A DNA stretch of 64,000 nt from M3007 sp033764075 (GCA_033764075.1 JANRJH010000005.1:62001-126000); one strand, 5' to 3'; positions 41,003 through 50,228 are shown, counted from the first letter of the stretch. The notes: generated from the sequence alone by a model not told the origin. Translations and numbers: made by a program.

Positions 41003-41761
41003 TCAGTTCGTCATTACCACGGCGATGATGTAGTCGGCCAGCAGGATCAGGATGTCGGAATACACCACAGCCTGGGTGCTGGCCTTGCCGAGCTCAATGC
41101 TCCCGCCGGTAACGTAGTAACCCTGGTAGCAGGAAACGCTGGTCAGGATAAACGCAAAAACGGTGGATTTCACATACATCATGAACACGTTGTACGGCAC
41201 GAAAAATGAACGCAGCCCGCGTATATACTCATCGTCGGTAATCAGGCCGGCCGGTACGCTGGACAGGTATCCGCCTATAATGGAAACAAAGGCGGAGAAA
41301 GTGACCAGCAAGGGGATGACCACCAACGCGGCGATGATTTTGGGCGCGATCAGGTAAGCGGCGGTGTTTACACCCATCACCTCCATGGCGTCGATGTGCT
41401 CCTTTTGGCGCATCCCGCCGAGTTCGGCCGCCATATTGGAGCCGACTTTGCCGGCCAGCACCAGACAGGTGATCGTCGGCGAAAGCTCTATGAGCGCCAG
41501 GTCGCGCACGATGTACCCGATGTAGTACATCGGGATGAGCTGGCCGTCGAGTTGGTAGGCAAATTGAACTGCCGCCACCGCACCGATGAAGATGGAGATC
41601 AGGCACACAATAATGAGTGAGCCAACACCTATGTCGTTCATCTGACGCATGGTCTCCTTCCAGTACATGGAGAACTTTTCCGGACGCCGGAACGATCCGG
41701 CGAGCAGTTCAATGTACCTGCCAACGTGGTAAAAATAGTTATAGCGCGAGATGTCCATCAA
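41003..41761 (-). CDS. MlaE-family ABC transporter permease
   Basis: 252 residues with five or six hydrophobic helices. The MlaE signature is visible: DIGVGSLIIVCLISIFIGAV, the cytoplasmic coupling region ELSPTITCLVLAGKVGSNMAAELGGMR followed by EHIDAMEVMGVNT, and the C-terminal GYYVTGGSIELGKASTQAVV. These permeases move phospholipids between membranes for outer-membrane asymmetry. The ATPase (MlaF) and MCE protein (MlaD), usually adjacent, are not in this operon. Its start overlaps the preceding gene's stop by 4 bases. Confidence 0.9.
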   Translation of the reverse strand: MMDISRYNYFYHVGRYIELLAGSFRRPEKFSMYWKETMRQMNDIGVGSLIIVCLISIFIGAVAAVQFAYQLDGQLIPMYYIGYIVRDLALIELSPTITCLVLAGKVGSNMAAELGGMRQKEHIDAMEVMGVNTAAYLIAPKIIAALVVIPLLVTFSAFVSIIGGYLSSVPAGLITDDEYIRGLRSFFVPYNVFMMYVKSTVFAFILTSVSCYQGYYVTGGSIELGKASTQAVVYSDILILLADYIIAVVMTN

Positions 41762-42381
41762 AATTCCAGGAACACAATGCCAACATCCACGCTGAAGTAG
41801 TTCGGCACCGTAACAAACTGGCTGCTGCCGCCGTCGATCATAATGTGATAGCGGGCGCGCGCCTGGATGCCGATGTTATTCATCCGGTAAATACCTCCGA
41901 TGCTGGGGTTCAGGCCAAACAGGGTGCGGGTTTCCTCATCGTAATAGATGGAGACCTGGCCCCGTTGGGTCATGAAGTACAGACCGGGGTCAAGCCCGAC
42001 CGACGCTTCGAAGCCTTTGGCGTCGAGGCGCTCTGGCGCAAGAAAACGGTAGCGGCTGTTGAAAAGAACCGTGGTGAAGTAGATGTTGTGCCGGAACGTC
42101 CCGGTCACCGTTGTAGCATCGTTGTATTGTATGGTGGTGTATTTGTCTTGTTGGTAAAAGTCATTCCAGCCAATCGAGAACCCCAGGCCCAGTTGGGAAG
42201 TCCGGTAGTTGATGACGCTGAAGTTGAAGCCGGCAAAACTGGGCTTGTCTACAAAATCCTTGAATTCTTTGCTGCCGGGAAAGCCCATGCTGTAGGCAAA
42301 TCCGTATTGCACTTCGCGTTGTGAATAAACCGCAGCAGAAAACAGCAGGGTGGCCGCTATGGAGAAGAGTATCCTTTTCAT
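41758..42381 (-). CDS. Secreted beta-barrel-like protein
   Basis: 207 residues with a signal peptide (ILFSIAATLLFSAAVYSQ). The mature part alternates as an outer-membrane barrel, with VQYGFAYSMGFPGS, LGLGFSIGWNDFYQ, and GIQARARYHIMIDGG, ending NYFSVDVGIVFLEF with a terminal Phe. No family named. It lies between the DUF4136 lipoprotein (7 bases) and the MlaE permease (4-base overlap), so these envelope proteins are likely made together. Confidence 0.75.
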   Translation of the reverse strand: MKRILFSIAATLLFSAAVYSQREVQYGFAYSMGFPGSKEFKDFVDKPSFAGFNFSVINYRTSQLGLGFSIGWNDFYQQDKYTTIQYNDATTVTGTFRHNIYFTTVLFNSRYRFLAPERLDAKGFEASVGLDPGLYFMTQRGQVSIYYDEETRTLFGLNPSIGGIYRMNNIGIQARARYHIMIDGGSSQFVTVPNYFSVDVGIVFLEF

Positions 42382-42388
42382 CGTTTGT

Positions 42389-43048
42389 TTATTGGTTTTG
42401 GCTGAGGTAAGGAGATTGTTTGAAAGCCTGGTCGATGTTCTTCAGGGTGTTGTTCAGGTTGACGCTTTTGTCGGAAGAAAGTACCCGGGTCAGGCCAGCA
42501 TACCAGTTGATCACCGGAACACCCGCTTCTTCCGATGCGGAAATGTCGATCAGGTCGATAATCAGGCTGCCTTCGGAATACTCATACGTGACAATATACC
42601 CGGGATAATAGCCGCCGCCGCCGCACCACCAGGAATAGAATGGGTAACACGGATACCCCGGGTATCCCCACCACCAGCCCGGGTAGTAGACGCCGCCCGA
42701 TGATACGGTGTAAATGGCGGTCATGTTGACGAAGTGATCGGGATTGTCCGTAGGATCAACCAGCGTGTAGCCCAGTTGGTTCATGTTGGTGATGACCTGA
42801 TTCTTGAGCTTATCGTTGTATTGGGCCCAGAAAGCAAGGGTGTCGATCGGATCGTCCTTGTCATAAACGAGGTTGATCAAGTCGATGATGGCGTACCGCT
42901 TTCCGAGTGCAGGAAAGTTGGCATCTGGATTTCGGACAGTAGCCACGATGTCGGTCTCGCTGTTTACGACATCATCTTCGTAGCGATTGCACGATAGCGC
43001 CGTAACCAGAAGTGGAACGGCAATGGCCAATAGCAATGGATAGCGCAT
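42389..43048 (-). CDS. DUF4136 lipoprotein
   Basis: 219 residues from ATG 43048. The lipobox is LLVTALSCNRYEDD (Cys near 20), so an outer-membrane or periplasmic lipoprotein. The N-terminal part (VVNSETDIVATVRNPDANFP) and the C-terminal GSLIIDLIDISASEE then INWYAGLTRVLS fit DUF4136. A central Gly/Trp/Tyr/Pro-rich segment (near 125-155, YYPGWWWGYPGYPCYPFYSW) is striking and probably disordered or surface-packed. First gene of the operon that continues through mlaE and dapD; -7 box at 43098. Confidence 0.85.
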   Translation of the reverse strand: MRYPLLLAIAVPLLVTALSCNRYEDDVVNSETDIVATVRNPDANFPALGKRYAIIDLINLVYDKDDPIDTLAFWAQYNDKLKNQVITNMNQLGYTLVDPTDNPDHFVNMTAIYTVSSGGVYYPGWWWGYPGYPCYPFYSWWCGGGGYYPGYIVTYEYSEGSLIIDLIDISASEEAGVPVINWYAGLTRVLSSDKSVNLNNTLKNIDQAFKQSPYLSQNQ

Positions 43049-43097
43049 GGTTTTAGTGTTGTTAAGAGTGTTCAAAAAAGGGGACATGCCCGATTGG

Positions 43098-43105
43098 CAA
43101 AGATA
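43098..43105 (-). promoter_or_regulatory. -7 promoter box (TATCTTTG) of the DUF4136-mlaE-dapD operon
   Basis: CAAAGATA on the plus strand; exact TAnnTTTG on the minus strand, 50 bases before the ATG at 43048. It is divergent from the box at 43186. Confidence 0.5.
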
Positions 43106-43185
43106 AGTGCCGCAGCCCAACAATTGACCGTTTTTTATCCATATTCTTGTAAAAATGATGAAGGGCATATGTCGTCTCATACCCG

Positions 43186-43193
43186 TACCTTTG
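43186..43193 (+). promoter_or_regulatory. -7 promoter box (TACCTTTG) of the LolC/E-type gene
   Basis: Exact TAnnTTTG match 13 bases before the ATG at 43206. It excludes the upstream in-frame ATG at 43155 as a start on this transcript. Confidence 0.5.
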
Positions 43194-43205
43194 CTTTTTT
43201 TGAAC

Positions 43206-44438
43206 ATGCCGTCCGAGTTAAACTTTTCTTTTTTCATTGCACGCCGCTACCTGTTTGCCAAGCGCAGCACCAATGCCATCAACCTGATCACGGGCATTTC
43301 AGTTTTTGCCGTGGCCATCGGTACTGCCGCCTTGCTGCTCGTGTTGAGCGTGTTTAACGGCTTTGAGGACCTGCTGACCGGCCTGTTCGGTCATTTTAAC
43401 CCGGAGGTCAAGGTTACGCCCGTCAAAGGGAAGACCTTTGAGGCAGACACCCTGATGCTGTCCAGGCTAAAAGCCCTGCCGGGCGTATTGCACCTGAGTG
43501 AAACGCTGGAAGAAATTGCCTTCTTTGAGTATGAAGGATCCCAGGATTTCGGCGTGTTAAAGGGTGTAGACGAGCACTTTGCCGCCATCAACGGCATCGA
43601 CTCCACCCTGCGGGAAGGAATTTTCCAATTGCAGATGGGCGAACGAAACGGGGCCGTGCTGGGCGCCGGTATGCGCAATAAACTCAGCGTGGATGTGACC
43701 AACCCCATCGCAACACTCACCGTGTACATGCCACTGCAAGAAAGTGGTGGCGTACTCGACAAGCCCTTTAAAACCCGATTTGCATACCCTACCGGAACAT
43801 TCGCCATCCAGCAGGAATTCGACAATGAGTACATCATCAGCAACATCGGCTTCCTGCGCGAGTTGCTTGATGTTTCGCCTAACACCGTCTCGGCCCTTGA
43901 AATTAAAGTCAGGCCCGGCTACCGAACCAAAGCGGTGAAGTCGGCTATCCGTGACATCATGGGGCCCGACTTCACGATTCGCGACCAGTACGAGCAGAAT
44001 GAGGCGTTTTTCAAGGTGATGAAACTGGAAAAATGGATGGGGTTTGCCATCACCAGCCTGATGTTGAGCCTGATGGCTTTTAACCTGATCGGTGCGCTGT
44101 GGATGATTGTGCTGGACAAAAAAAAGGACATTTCAATCCTGAAAAGCCTGGGCGCTGACAACCGGCTTGTCCGGCGCATCTTCCTGCTGGAGGGGCTGCT
44201 GCTCACCAGCCTGGGCATGGTGCTGGGGCTCTTGCTGGCGGTTGTGCTGTACATACTGCAAAAGCAATACGATCTGGTCACCATCCCCCAGGGTTTTCTC
44301 GTGCACAGTTATCCCATTACCATGCGTATGGCCGATTTTTTACCGGTAATGCTCACGGTGGGGGTCATCGGCCTGCTGGCTTCGCTGCTGCCCGCAGCCC
44401 GGGCGGTGCAGGTGCCTTCGTACTTGCGGGAGGAGTGA
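43206..44438 (+). CDS. LolC/LolE-type ABC transporter permease (FtsX/MacB family)
   Basis: 410 residues from ATG 43206. Topology is one N-terminal helix (NAINLITGISVFAVAIGTAALLLVLSVFNGFEDLL, near 22-60), a large periplasmic domain (60-280), then three helices in the FtsX domain (ITSLMLSLMAFNLIGALWMIV; LLTSLGMVLGLLLAVVLYIL; LPVMLTVGVIGLLASLLPAAR). The start ARRYLFAKRSTNAINLI is typical of lipoprotein-release LolC/E. It would extract lipoproteins from the inner membrane together with a LolD ATPase not seen here. Confidence 0.88.
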   Translation: MPSELNFSFFIARRYLFAKRSTNAINLITGISVFAVAIGTAALLLVLSVFNGFEDLLTGLFGHFNPEVKVTPVKGKTFEADTLMLSRLKALPGVLHLSETLEEIAFFEYEGSQDFGVLKGVDEHFAAINGIDSTLREGIFQLQMGERNGAVLGAGMRNKLSVDVTNPIATLTVYMPLQESGGVLDKPFKTRFAYPTGTFAIQQEFDNEYIISNIGFLRELLDVSPNTVSALEIKVRPGYRTKAVKSAIRDIMGPDFTIRDQYEQNEAFFKVMKLEKWMGFAITSLMLSLMAFNLIGALWMIVLDKKKDISILKSLGADNRLVRRIFLLEGLLLTSLGMVLGLLLAVVLYILQKQYDLVTIPQGFLVHSYPITMRMADFLPVMLTVGVIGLLASLLPAARAVQVPSYLREE

Positions 44439-44506
44439 CCGGACGGTCATGCCCTGGCGGTTTAAAGAAGGGGAATTGCCGGCAGGAGCAGGAGGGAATG
44501 GCCTGT

Positions 44507-45514
44507 TTATCGCCCCACCGGTTTGTCAAAAAAATACGCATACTCCCGGAATACTGGCCCGAACACCCTTTGCTGGGTGAGCATGAAGGATGGCTGGCTG
44601 GTTTCCGTATAGTACCGTTCAACCATGTAATCATTGGTCATGTTGTTGAATACAAATTCTACCGGCCAGAAACGGGCCTGCTTTTCCTTGCCTCCGGTGG
44701 TTTTTACCGTGATTACGGCGAAGGGCACCAGCGCCCGTACCGAGTCGCGCACCGGGTTGTTGGTTTCAAATGCTTCGGCGATCAGGCTTTCGTACTGCAA
44801 GATATAAGCTTCTGCGACACCTTTGCGTGGCGGGGTTTTGCGGGTGGGCGTGGTGCTGTAAAACGGGGAAACGGCGTATTCCGCCTCGCCCATCTTTTCC
44901 ACTTTGAAAGATTTGCTCTTCATTTGCGGGTATTCAACGCTGATGGAGGCAATGCTTTCGGGTTTTTCTGAAAAAACAGCCCGGTCGCGCCAGTCTTCCT
45001 CCCCAACCATATACCGGACGCGTACCTGGCCGACGAAATAGGGCAGATGCACCACGTAGGGCTGTTCGGCGCCATCCATCATCATGAACGTACCCCGCTC
45101 GTCGTTGGTCACGCCGCCGACGTAATAGCCTTTGATGCGCGTGCCGTCTTTGTTGAACAATTCGACCTTGATGCCGTGGGTGGCGAGGCTTCGGATCATT
45201 TCCGGTTCGGCGGCTTTGGCGGGTACATACCAGACGACGATGTTCTGCAGGGTTTCCATCAGGTGCTGCATGGCGGTGGGCCTCACCGGATATTTATCGT
45301 TGCAAATCCATTGGTCACCGTTGCGCTTCAGGGTGATCCGGTTCCCGTTTTTGTCGGCCAGGAACACCTTGTGAATGGTGGAGACATCCTGTACGGCAAA
45401 GTCCATATCCCAGGAAATGCGCGTAGTGTCTTTTCGGGCATTGGCCCGGATGGCGAGCCAGGCGCCGATACCGAGTACAACGAACAGGAGGGCAAGTATC
45501 AGGGTACGCTTCAT
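44507..45514 (-). CDS. DUF4340 domain protein
   Basis: 335 residues with one N-terminal membrane helix or signal (LILALLFVVLGIGAWLAI). DUF4340 features follow: VSTIHKVFLADKNGNRITLK, a D-Q-W-x-C/V-N segment (NGDQWICNDKYPVRP), and LQNIVVWYVPAKAA. Such proteins are usually found with ABC-type gliding/Gld-like or uncharacterised exporter genes and are anchored facing the periplasm. Here it stands alone, convergent with the LolC/E gene. Function unknown. Confidence 0.83.
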   Translation of the reverse strand: MKRTLILALLFVVLGIGAWLAIRANARKDTTRISWDMDFAVQDVSTIHKVFLADKNGNRITLKRNGDQWICNDKYPVRPTAMQHLMETLQNIVVWYVPAKAAEPEMIRSLATHGIKVELFNKDGTRIKGYYVGGVTNDERGTFMMMDGAEQPYVVHLPYFVGQVRVRYMVGEEDWRDRAVFSEKPESIASISVEYPQMKSKSFKVEKMGEAEYAVSPFYSTTPTRKTPPRKGVAEAYILQYESLIAEAFETNNPVRDSVRALVPFAVITVKTTGGKEKQARFWPVEFVFNNMTNDYMVERYYTETSQPSFMLTQQRVFGPVFREYAYFFDKPVGR

Positions 45515-45533
45515 AGCATTTTGTGTTTAAGAC

Positions 45534-45568
45534 ATAAAAAAGCCTACTCTGCATTGCGCAGAGCAGGC
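45534..45568 (-). terminator. Intrinsic terminator of the degP-like gene
   Basis: On the minus strand an 11-bp stem (GCCTGCTCTGC with GCAGAGTAGGC, one G-T type mismatch) and 5-base loop are followed by a T-run (the A-run at 45536-45541 on the plus strand). It lies 64-98 bases after the protease stop codon. Confidence 0.75.
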
Positions 45569-45631
45569 ACATCAAAACAAAACGAAAAACCAAGTTTTAT
45601 TCGACATCGGCCGGGCCGATTGGAATGCGGA

Positions 45632-46777
45632 TCAATTGTTGTCACGGCTGCGCAGCCGGACGGAGAAGTTTTTGTCGCGTCCGTCGCGGATTACCCGGAC
45701 GGAAATGTCGTCGCCGACCTTTTGACGCGCAATGAGTTCGCGAAGTTCCGAATTATTCACGACATTTTTACCATTTACCTCCACAATTATGTCGTTTTCC
45801 TGAATGCCGGCCTTCGCGGCGGAACCCTGTTCGTCCAATCCGAGCACGATAACACCTTGACGATAAGCGATTTGGCGTTCCTCGGCCAGCTTGGAGTCCA
45901 TGTCTGCAATGTCTACACCCAGATAGGGTCGTTTGAAAACGCCGTACTTGACCAAATCCTCGGCGATGTTTTTGGCCAGGTTGACCGGAATGGCGAAGGA
46001 ATAGCCTGCGAAAGCGCCGGTCGGGGAGGCGATGGCGGAGTTGATGCCGATAAGGCGCCCTTCGGTATCGACGAGTGCGCCGCCGGAGTTGCCGGGATTG
46101 ACGGCCGCGTCGGTTTGTATAAAAGATTCGATGGCGGAGCGGTCGCGAATGATGTTGATGTCGCGCCCTTTGGCGCTCACAATGCCTGCCGTGACAGTAG
46201 AGGTGAGCTCGAAGGGGTTGCCGACGGCAAGCACCCATTCGCCGACGCGCACGTCGTCGGAGTTGCCAAACTCGATGGGCACGAGCTTGTCGGCGTCGAT
46301 CTTGATCACCGCCATATCCGAACTGGGATCGCGCCCGACCAGTCGTGCGGTGAATTCTCGTTTGTCGTGCAGGGTAACCTCAAACTGGTCGGCAAATTCC
46401 ACCACGTGATTGTTGGTCATGATGTAACCGTCGGCCGAGATAATCACACCGGAACCCGTCCCGGTGCGCGGTCGAAGGAAGTTGTCACCGTAGGGTTCGC
46501 CAAAAAAGTAATAAAACGGATTGGAATTCCGCTGGCGCTGGATGGCCGATTCCCGGCTTTCCGTGGCCTTGATGTGTACGACAGCGGGCATTGATTTTTC
46601 CGCAGCCCGGGTAAAATCAAACGGAGCAACCGGCGCGTCATAACTCACCTGTCTTGCTGTAACCGTTTGATTAGGAGCAACATGAACGACATCGCCCTTT
46701 TGCGTCAGGCGGATGCCGGCAAAAGTAACCAGGCCGCCTAAAACACCTGCGAGTAAGGAAGACCAGAATTTATTCAT
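45632..46777 (-). CDS. Periplasmic Do/DegP-like serine protease (HtrA)
   Basis: 381 residues from ATG 46777 (an upstream ATG at 46822 is possible). The N-terminal hydrophobic helix (WSSLLAGVLGGLVTFAGI) anchors or exports it. Trypsin-like triad: His in YIMTNNHVVEFAD (near 123), Asp in PSSDMAVIKIDAD (near 153), Ser in NPGNSGGALVDTEGR (near 228). One PDZ domain near 275-365 (RPYLGVDIADMDSK, VLGLDEQGSAAKAGIQENDI). The single PDZ makes it more DegS/HtrA-like than a two-PDZ DegP. It degrades or senses misfolded envelope proteins. Intrinsic terminator downstream. Confidence 0.93.
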   Translation of the reverse strand: MNKFWSSLLAGVLGGLVTFAGIRLTQKGDVVHVAPNQTVTARQVSYDAPVAPFDFTRAAEKSMPAVVHIKATESRESAIQRQRNSNPFYYFFGEPYGDNFLRPRTGTGSGVIISADGYIMTNNHVVEFADQFEVTLHDKREFTARLVGRDPSSDMAVIKIDADKLVPIEFGNSDDVRVGEWVLAVGNPFELTSTVTAGIVSAKGRDINIIRDRSAIESFIQTDAAVNPGNSGGALVDTEGRLIGINSAIASPTGAFAGYSFAIPVNLAKNIAEDLVKYGVFKRPYLGVDIADMDSKLAEERQIAYRQGVIVLGLDEQGSAAKAGIQENDIIVEVNGKNVVNNSELRELIARQKVGDDISVRVIRDGRDKNFSVRLRSRDNN

Positions 46778-46807
46778 TTTGCTGTTGTTCAGTTTAATTT
46801 TCTTTAC

Positions 46808-46815
46808 TATCTTTG
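46808..46815 (+). promoter_or_regulatory. -7 box (TATCTTTG) upstream of HD-domain gene
   Basis: Exact TAnnTTTG match on the plus strand, 149 bases upstream of ATG 46964. No convincing -33 element; the long leader makes this tentative. Confidence 0.35.
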
Positions 46816-46963
46816 TCAGCAACAGTTTTGGTGAAAAACGACGAAAGCCGGCTTTTGCTCATTACCCGATGTTGTTTAACGTTGTTTTAACACCCTTTAT
46901 TTTGCCCCGGTTCTGCCAGGCCATTGCGTGCTTTATCCGTTTCAACGCCCTAACCACATCAGT

Positions 46964-47647
46964 ATGCATACCCTTCTTTCCATTGATCGACCAACGTATG
47001 CGCCTGAACGACCAACTTCCCAAATGGACCCTGTTGTCACACAAACACAGTTCCTGGTCGCCTTGCTCAAGCCGGAAACGTCGCTGGAGCACCATCTGCT
47101 GGCTTTGCCCGATTTTCAGCAGGGACTGATGTGGGGCAAGCCCCGGTTTGGGCATCCGGAGGGCAAGGTTGCCTTTCACGTTCGCGAGGTACTGGAGAAC
47201 ATTAACCGCATCCCGGCCCTGAGCGAAATGGATCGCATCCGCCTGCGCCTCGTCGCCTTTGCCCACGACACCTTCAAGTACGCCGAGGATCGCAGCAAGC
47301 CCCGAAACTGGCTCAAACACCATGCCATGCTGGCGCGCGACTTTATGAGTCGCTTCACCGACGATGCGGTTGTGCTGGATATCCTGGAAACCCATGACGA
47401 CGCTTTTTACGCCTGGCTGGCGTCGCGTCTGGACGCAGGGTTTGCCTCCTCCGCCCACCCGTTGCGCACCCTGGACGAACTCGTGCAGCGCATGGGTCAT
47501 TGCCTGCAAACCTATTATCTGTTTTTTAAATGCGACACGGAAACCGGCGACAAAACGCAGGCCCCTGTTCGCTGGTTTGAACAAAACGTTCGGCAGGTTG
47601 AACTTACCCACATTCGGGAGATGGGTGCCCGCCCGCCAGGCATTTAG
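46964..47647 (+). CDS. HD-domain protein (putative phosphohydrolase)
   Basis: 227 residues from ATG 46964; ATG 47024 (MDPVVTQTQFL) is an alternative start. The HD-like core is FGHPEGKVAFHVREVLENIN (first His), RLRLVAFAHDTFKY (the H-D pair, near 95-108) and HHAMLARDFMSRF, then an Asp/His (VVLDILETHDD). It resembles small HD metal-dependent phosphohydrolases; substrate unknown. The stop is 3 bases from the stop of the convergent glycosidase gene. Confidence 0.78.
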   Translation: MHTLLSIDRPTYAPERPTSQMDPVVTQTQFLVALLKPETSLEHHLLALPDFQQGLMWGKPRFGHPEGKVAFHVREVLENINRIPALSEMDRIRLRLVAFAHDTFKYAEDRSKPRNWLKHHAMLARDFMSRFTDDAVVLDILETHDDAFYAWLASRLDAGFASSAHPLRTLDELVQRMGHCLQTYYLFFKCDTETGDKTQAPVRWFEQNVRQVELTHIREMGARPPGI

Positions 47648-47650
47648 CGC

Positions 47651-49234
47651 TTATTTTTTCCGTTTGGCCGATTTTTTTGTCTTTTTTACCACCACCGGCT
47701 CGCTCGGGTAACCGGGCATGTTGGCGCGGTTGTAGGCGACCAGCACGTAGGTGTAAATTTCCTTGGGCGCCACGTCCTTGTCTTCAAAAATCCAAGTATT
47801 ATCATTGTATTCCGTAATGTGCAACGCGTACCGGCGGTCGTTGATGTCGCCGACACCTGAACCGGGGAAACGGTGCAGGGTGTAATAATAGGGCATTTCC
47901 CCGCCTGAGGCGATGTTGCACACCTGCCAGGCCAGCTTGACGCTGTTCTTCTCGCCTTTCACCCGGCAGATGCGGGGCGTGGCTGCCGCCACCATGGTTG
48001 CGCCGGCAGCGGGCGGAACGACGGCGGGGAGCGCATACAGGTTGTTCCGGAGGCTGTCGCGAACCCCCAATGGATTGCGCAAAAGCGCGTTGGCTGAAAA
48101 GTAGATGCTGCCCTGCACGCCGGGGACGGCGCGGTTGATCTGCACCTGGTTGCGGATTTGTGCGGGGTCGTTCCAGGCGGCGTCGCCCACGGCACTGCTG
48201 CCGACCTTGTAGGCGGCATGCCCGGTGTACACCTTGCGGCCGAAGCTGTTGCGTCCCCACCAGTCCGACAATTTATAGTAATCGGCTGCCGGAAAGCCGA
48301 TGCTCCAGTATAGTTGTGGGGTCACGTAGTCGATCCAGCCTTTTTCCAGCCAGAGGCGCACATCGGCGTACAAGTCGTCGTAGGAAGTCATGCCGGCGTT
48401 CGTCTCCGAGCCGTTCGGGTCCTTGTCGCGGTTGCGCCAAACGCCAAAGGGGCTGATGCCGAACTGGACGTAAGGCTTGAGTTGCCTTATTTCTTTGGAG
48501 ATGGCCTCAACGATGCGGTTGATGTTGTCGCGGCGCCAGTCGTCGATATACTGAAACCCCCTGGGGTCGGCGGCAAAGGCGTCGAAGTCATTCAACTCCC
48601 ACCCCTGTTCTTTATAGGGATAAAAATAATCGTCGAAGTGAATGCCATCCACGTCGTACCGCGTCACCACTTCGCGCACGAGTCCGACAATGTATTGTTT
48701 CACGAAGGGGCTTCCGGGGTTAAAGTAGTAGCGCGTACCGTAAGGAAAAAACCACTCGCGCACCCGGTGTTCGGGAAGCATTTTCATGGGGTGGGAGGCC
48801 GCAAGGGACGCGGTGTCCAGGCTCGGTGTTGCCCGGAAGGGGTTCATCCAGGCGTGAAACTCCATGTTTCTTTTGTGTGCGGCCTGTACCATGTATTCCA
48901 CCGGGTCGTATTCCGGTAGTGGCGGAATGCCCTCCTGTCCGGTGAGGAAGCGGCTCCACGGCGCCGACGGGGTCGGGTAAAAAGCGTCACCTGCGGGCCT
49001 GATCTGCACGAACACAGCGTTGATGCCGGTGGCTTTGAGGGCATCCAGGAGACTGTCGAACTCCATGCGTTGCCGCTCCGGCGGAAGGCCGGGTTTGGAG
49101 GGCCAGTCAATGTTATTCAAGGTAACGATCCAGCATCCGCGCATTTCGGTCAGCGGAGCCTGCTGGGCCGAAAGGGGGTAAAGGCAGAGGATAAAAGCCG
49201 TCGAAAACAGCCAAAAACGAAAACAGGCGAGCAT
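47651..49234 (-). CDS. GHL10/YngK-like family 10 glycosyl-hydrolase-like protein (DUF187)
   Basis: 527 residues from ATG 49234; longer readings run into the lpxD start region on the other strand. Signal peptide FRFWLFSTAFILCLYPLSAQQ. The domain starts MRGCWIVTLNNIDWPSKPG and continues ALKATGINAVFVQIRPAGDA, FHAWMNPFRATPS, DGIHFDDYFYPY (an acidic pair likely near the active site) and QFGISPFGVWRNRD. This is the GHL10 pattern of periplasmic proteins thought to act on peptidoglycan or polysaccharide. A C-terminal fibronectin-like beta domain (near 420-515) is followed by a very basic tail (VVVKKTKKSAKRKK). Confidence 0.88.
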   Translation of the reverse strand: MLACFRFWLFSTAFILCLYPLSAQQAPLTEMRGCWIVTLNNIDWPSKPGLPPERQRMEFDSLLDALKATGINAVFVQIRPAGDAFYPTPSAPWSRFLTGQEGIPPLPEYDPVEYMVQAAHKRNMEFHAWMNPFRATPSLDTASLAASHPMKMLPEHRVREWFFPYGTRYYFNPGSPFVKQYIVGLVREVVTRYDVDGIHFDDYFYPYKEQGWELNDFDAFAADPRGFQYIDDWRRDNINRIVEAISKEIRQLKPYVQFGISPFGVWRNRDKDPNGSETNAGMTSYDDLYADVRLWLEKGWIDYVTPQLYWSIGFPAADYYKLSDWWGRNSFGRKVYTGHAAYKVGSSAVGDAAWNDPAQIRNQVQINRAVPGVQGSIYFSANALLRNPLGVRDSLRNNLYALPAVVPPAAGATMVAAATPRICRVKGEKNSVKLAWQVCNIASGGEMPYYYTLHRFPGSGVGDINDRRYALHITEYNDNTWIFEDKDVAPKEIYTYVLVAYNRANMPGYPSEPVVVKKTKKSAKRKK

Positions 49235-49307
49235 TGGCGATTGTATTTGCGGTAAAAATAGGCATATATAGAAATTTTCACTTTTTTTTGCCCTTAAATT
49301 ACTGTTC

Positions 49308-50228
49308 ATGACTTTTCCGACACCCATTCCTGTACGCGTCCTGGCCGATCGTTTCGGGGCCACGCTCATCGGCGACGATACCCTCCTGGCTTCCGGCATC
49401 AACGAGATACACAAGGTGCAACCGGGCGATATCGCCTTTTCCGACGCGCCCAAATACTTCGAGAAAACATTGAAAAGCGCCGCTACCATCATTCTGCTTA
49501 ACGCCCCGGCCGAGTGCCCCGACGGGAAAGCGATCCTGGTGGTGGAAAAGCCGTTCGAGGTGTACGACTCGCTAATCCGGGAGTACCGACCCTTTGAACC
49601 GCTGCGTCATCCCGTCAGCCACGGGGCCGAGATCCACCCCACCGCCATCATCGAACCCGGGGTGATCATCGCCGGCAATGTGCGCATCGGCGCCCATACC
49701 TACATACAGGCCAATGCCTACATCGGAGAATACACGATTATTGGAGAGCATGTGTCCATCGGCCCGGGGTGTGTCATCGGCTCCGACGCGTTTTACTACA
49801 AAAAACATCCGGACGGACGTTACCAGAAATGGCGGTCGGGTGGTCGCGTCATCATTGAGGACCACGTCGACATCGGCGCAGTATGCACCATCAACAAAGG
49901 GGTGAGCGGCGACACCATCATCGGTGAAGGCACCAAGCTCGATTGTCACATCCACATCGGACACGGCGTGGTGGTCGGCAAAAACTGCCTGTTTGCCGCC
50001 CAGGTGGGCATCGGCGGCAAAACTGTGATTGAAGACAACGTGGTGCTGTACGGGCAGGTGGGCGTCACCCAGAACCTCCACATCGGCAAAGGCGCGGTGG
50101 TGTACGCGCAATCGGGCGTCGCCAAATCCCTGGAAGGCGGAAAAATTTATTTCGGCTCCCCGGCGGAAGAGATGCGCGACAAGTTCAGGGAGATTGCAGC
50201 GCTCAAACAGTTGCGCAACCGCTCGTAA
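49308..50228 (+). CDS. lpxD: LpxD-like UDP-3-O-acylglucosamine N-acyltransferase
   Basis: 306 residues. The N-terminal uridine-binding part (1-95, LADRFGATLIGDDTLLASGI, QPGDIAFSDAPKYFEKTLKS) precedes a left-handed beta-helix (IHPTAIIEPGVIIAGNVRIG, YIGEYTIIGEHVSIGPGCVI). The acyl-transfer His is expected in CHIHIGHGVVVGKNCLFAAQ near 220-225. It adds the N-linked acyl chain in lipid A synthesis. The length is a little shorter than E. coli LpxD (341), as in some Bacteroidota second copies, so a variant LpxD role is possible. Convergent with porX, 6 bases apart. Confidence 0.85.
   Translation: MTFPTPIPVRVLADRFGATLIGDDTLLASGINEIHKVQPGDIAFSDAPKYFEKTLKSAATIILLNAPAECPDGKAILVVEKPFEVYDSLIREYRPFEPLRHPVSHGAEIHPTAIIEPGVIIAGNVRIGAHTYIQANAYIGEYTIIGEHVSIGPGCVIGSDAFYYKKHPDGRYQKWRSGGRVIIEDHVDIGAVCTINKGVSGDTIIGEGTKLDCHIHIGHGVVVGKNCLFAAQVGIGGKTVIEDNVVLYGQVGVTQNLHIGKGAVVYAQSGVAKSLEGGKIYFGSPAEEMRDKFREIAALKQLRNRS

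Noticed and set aside
49235..49492. Longer N-terminus of the GHL10 protein reaching 49492
   Set aside because: It overlaps the lpxD coding region on the other strand, and the signal peptide starts at ATG 49234.
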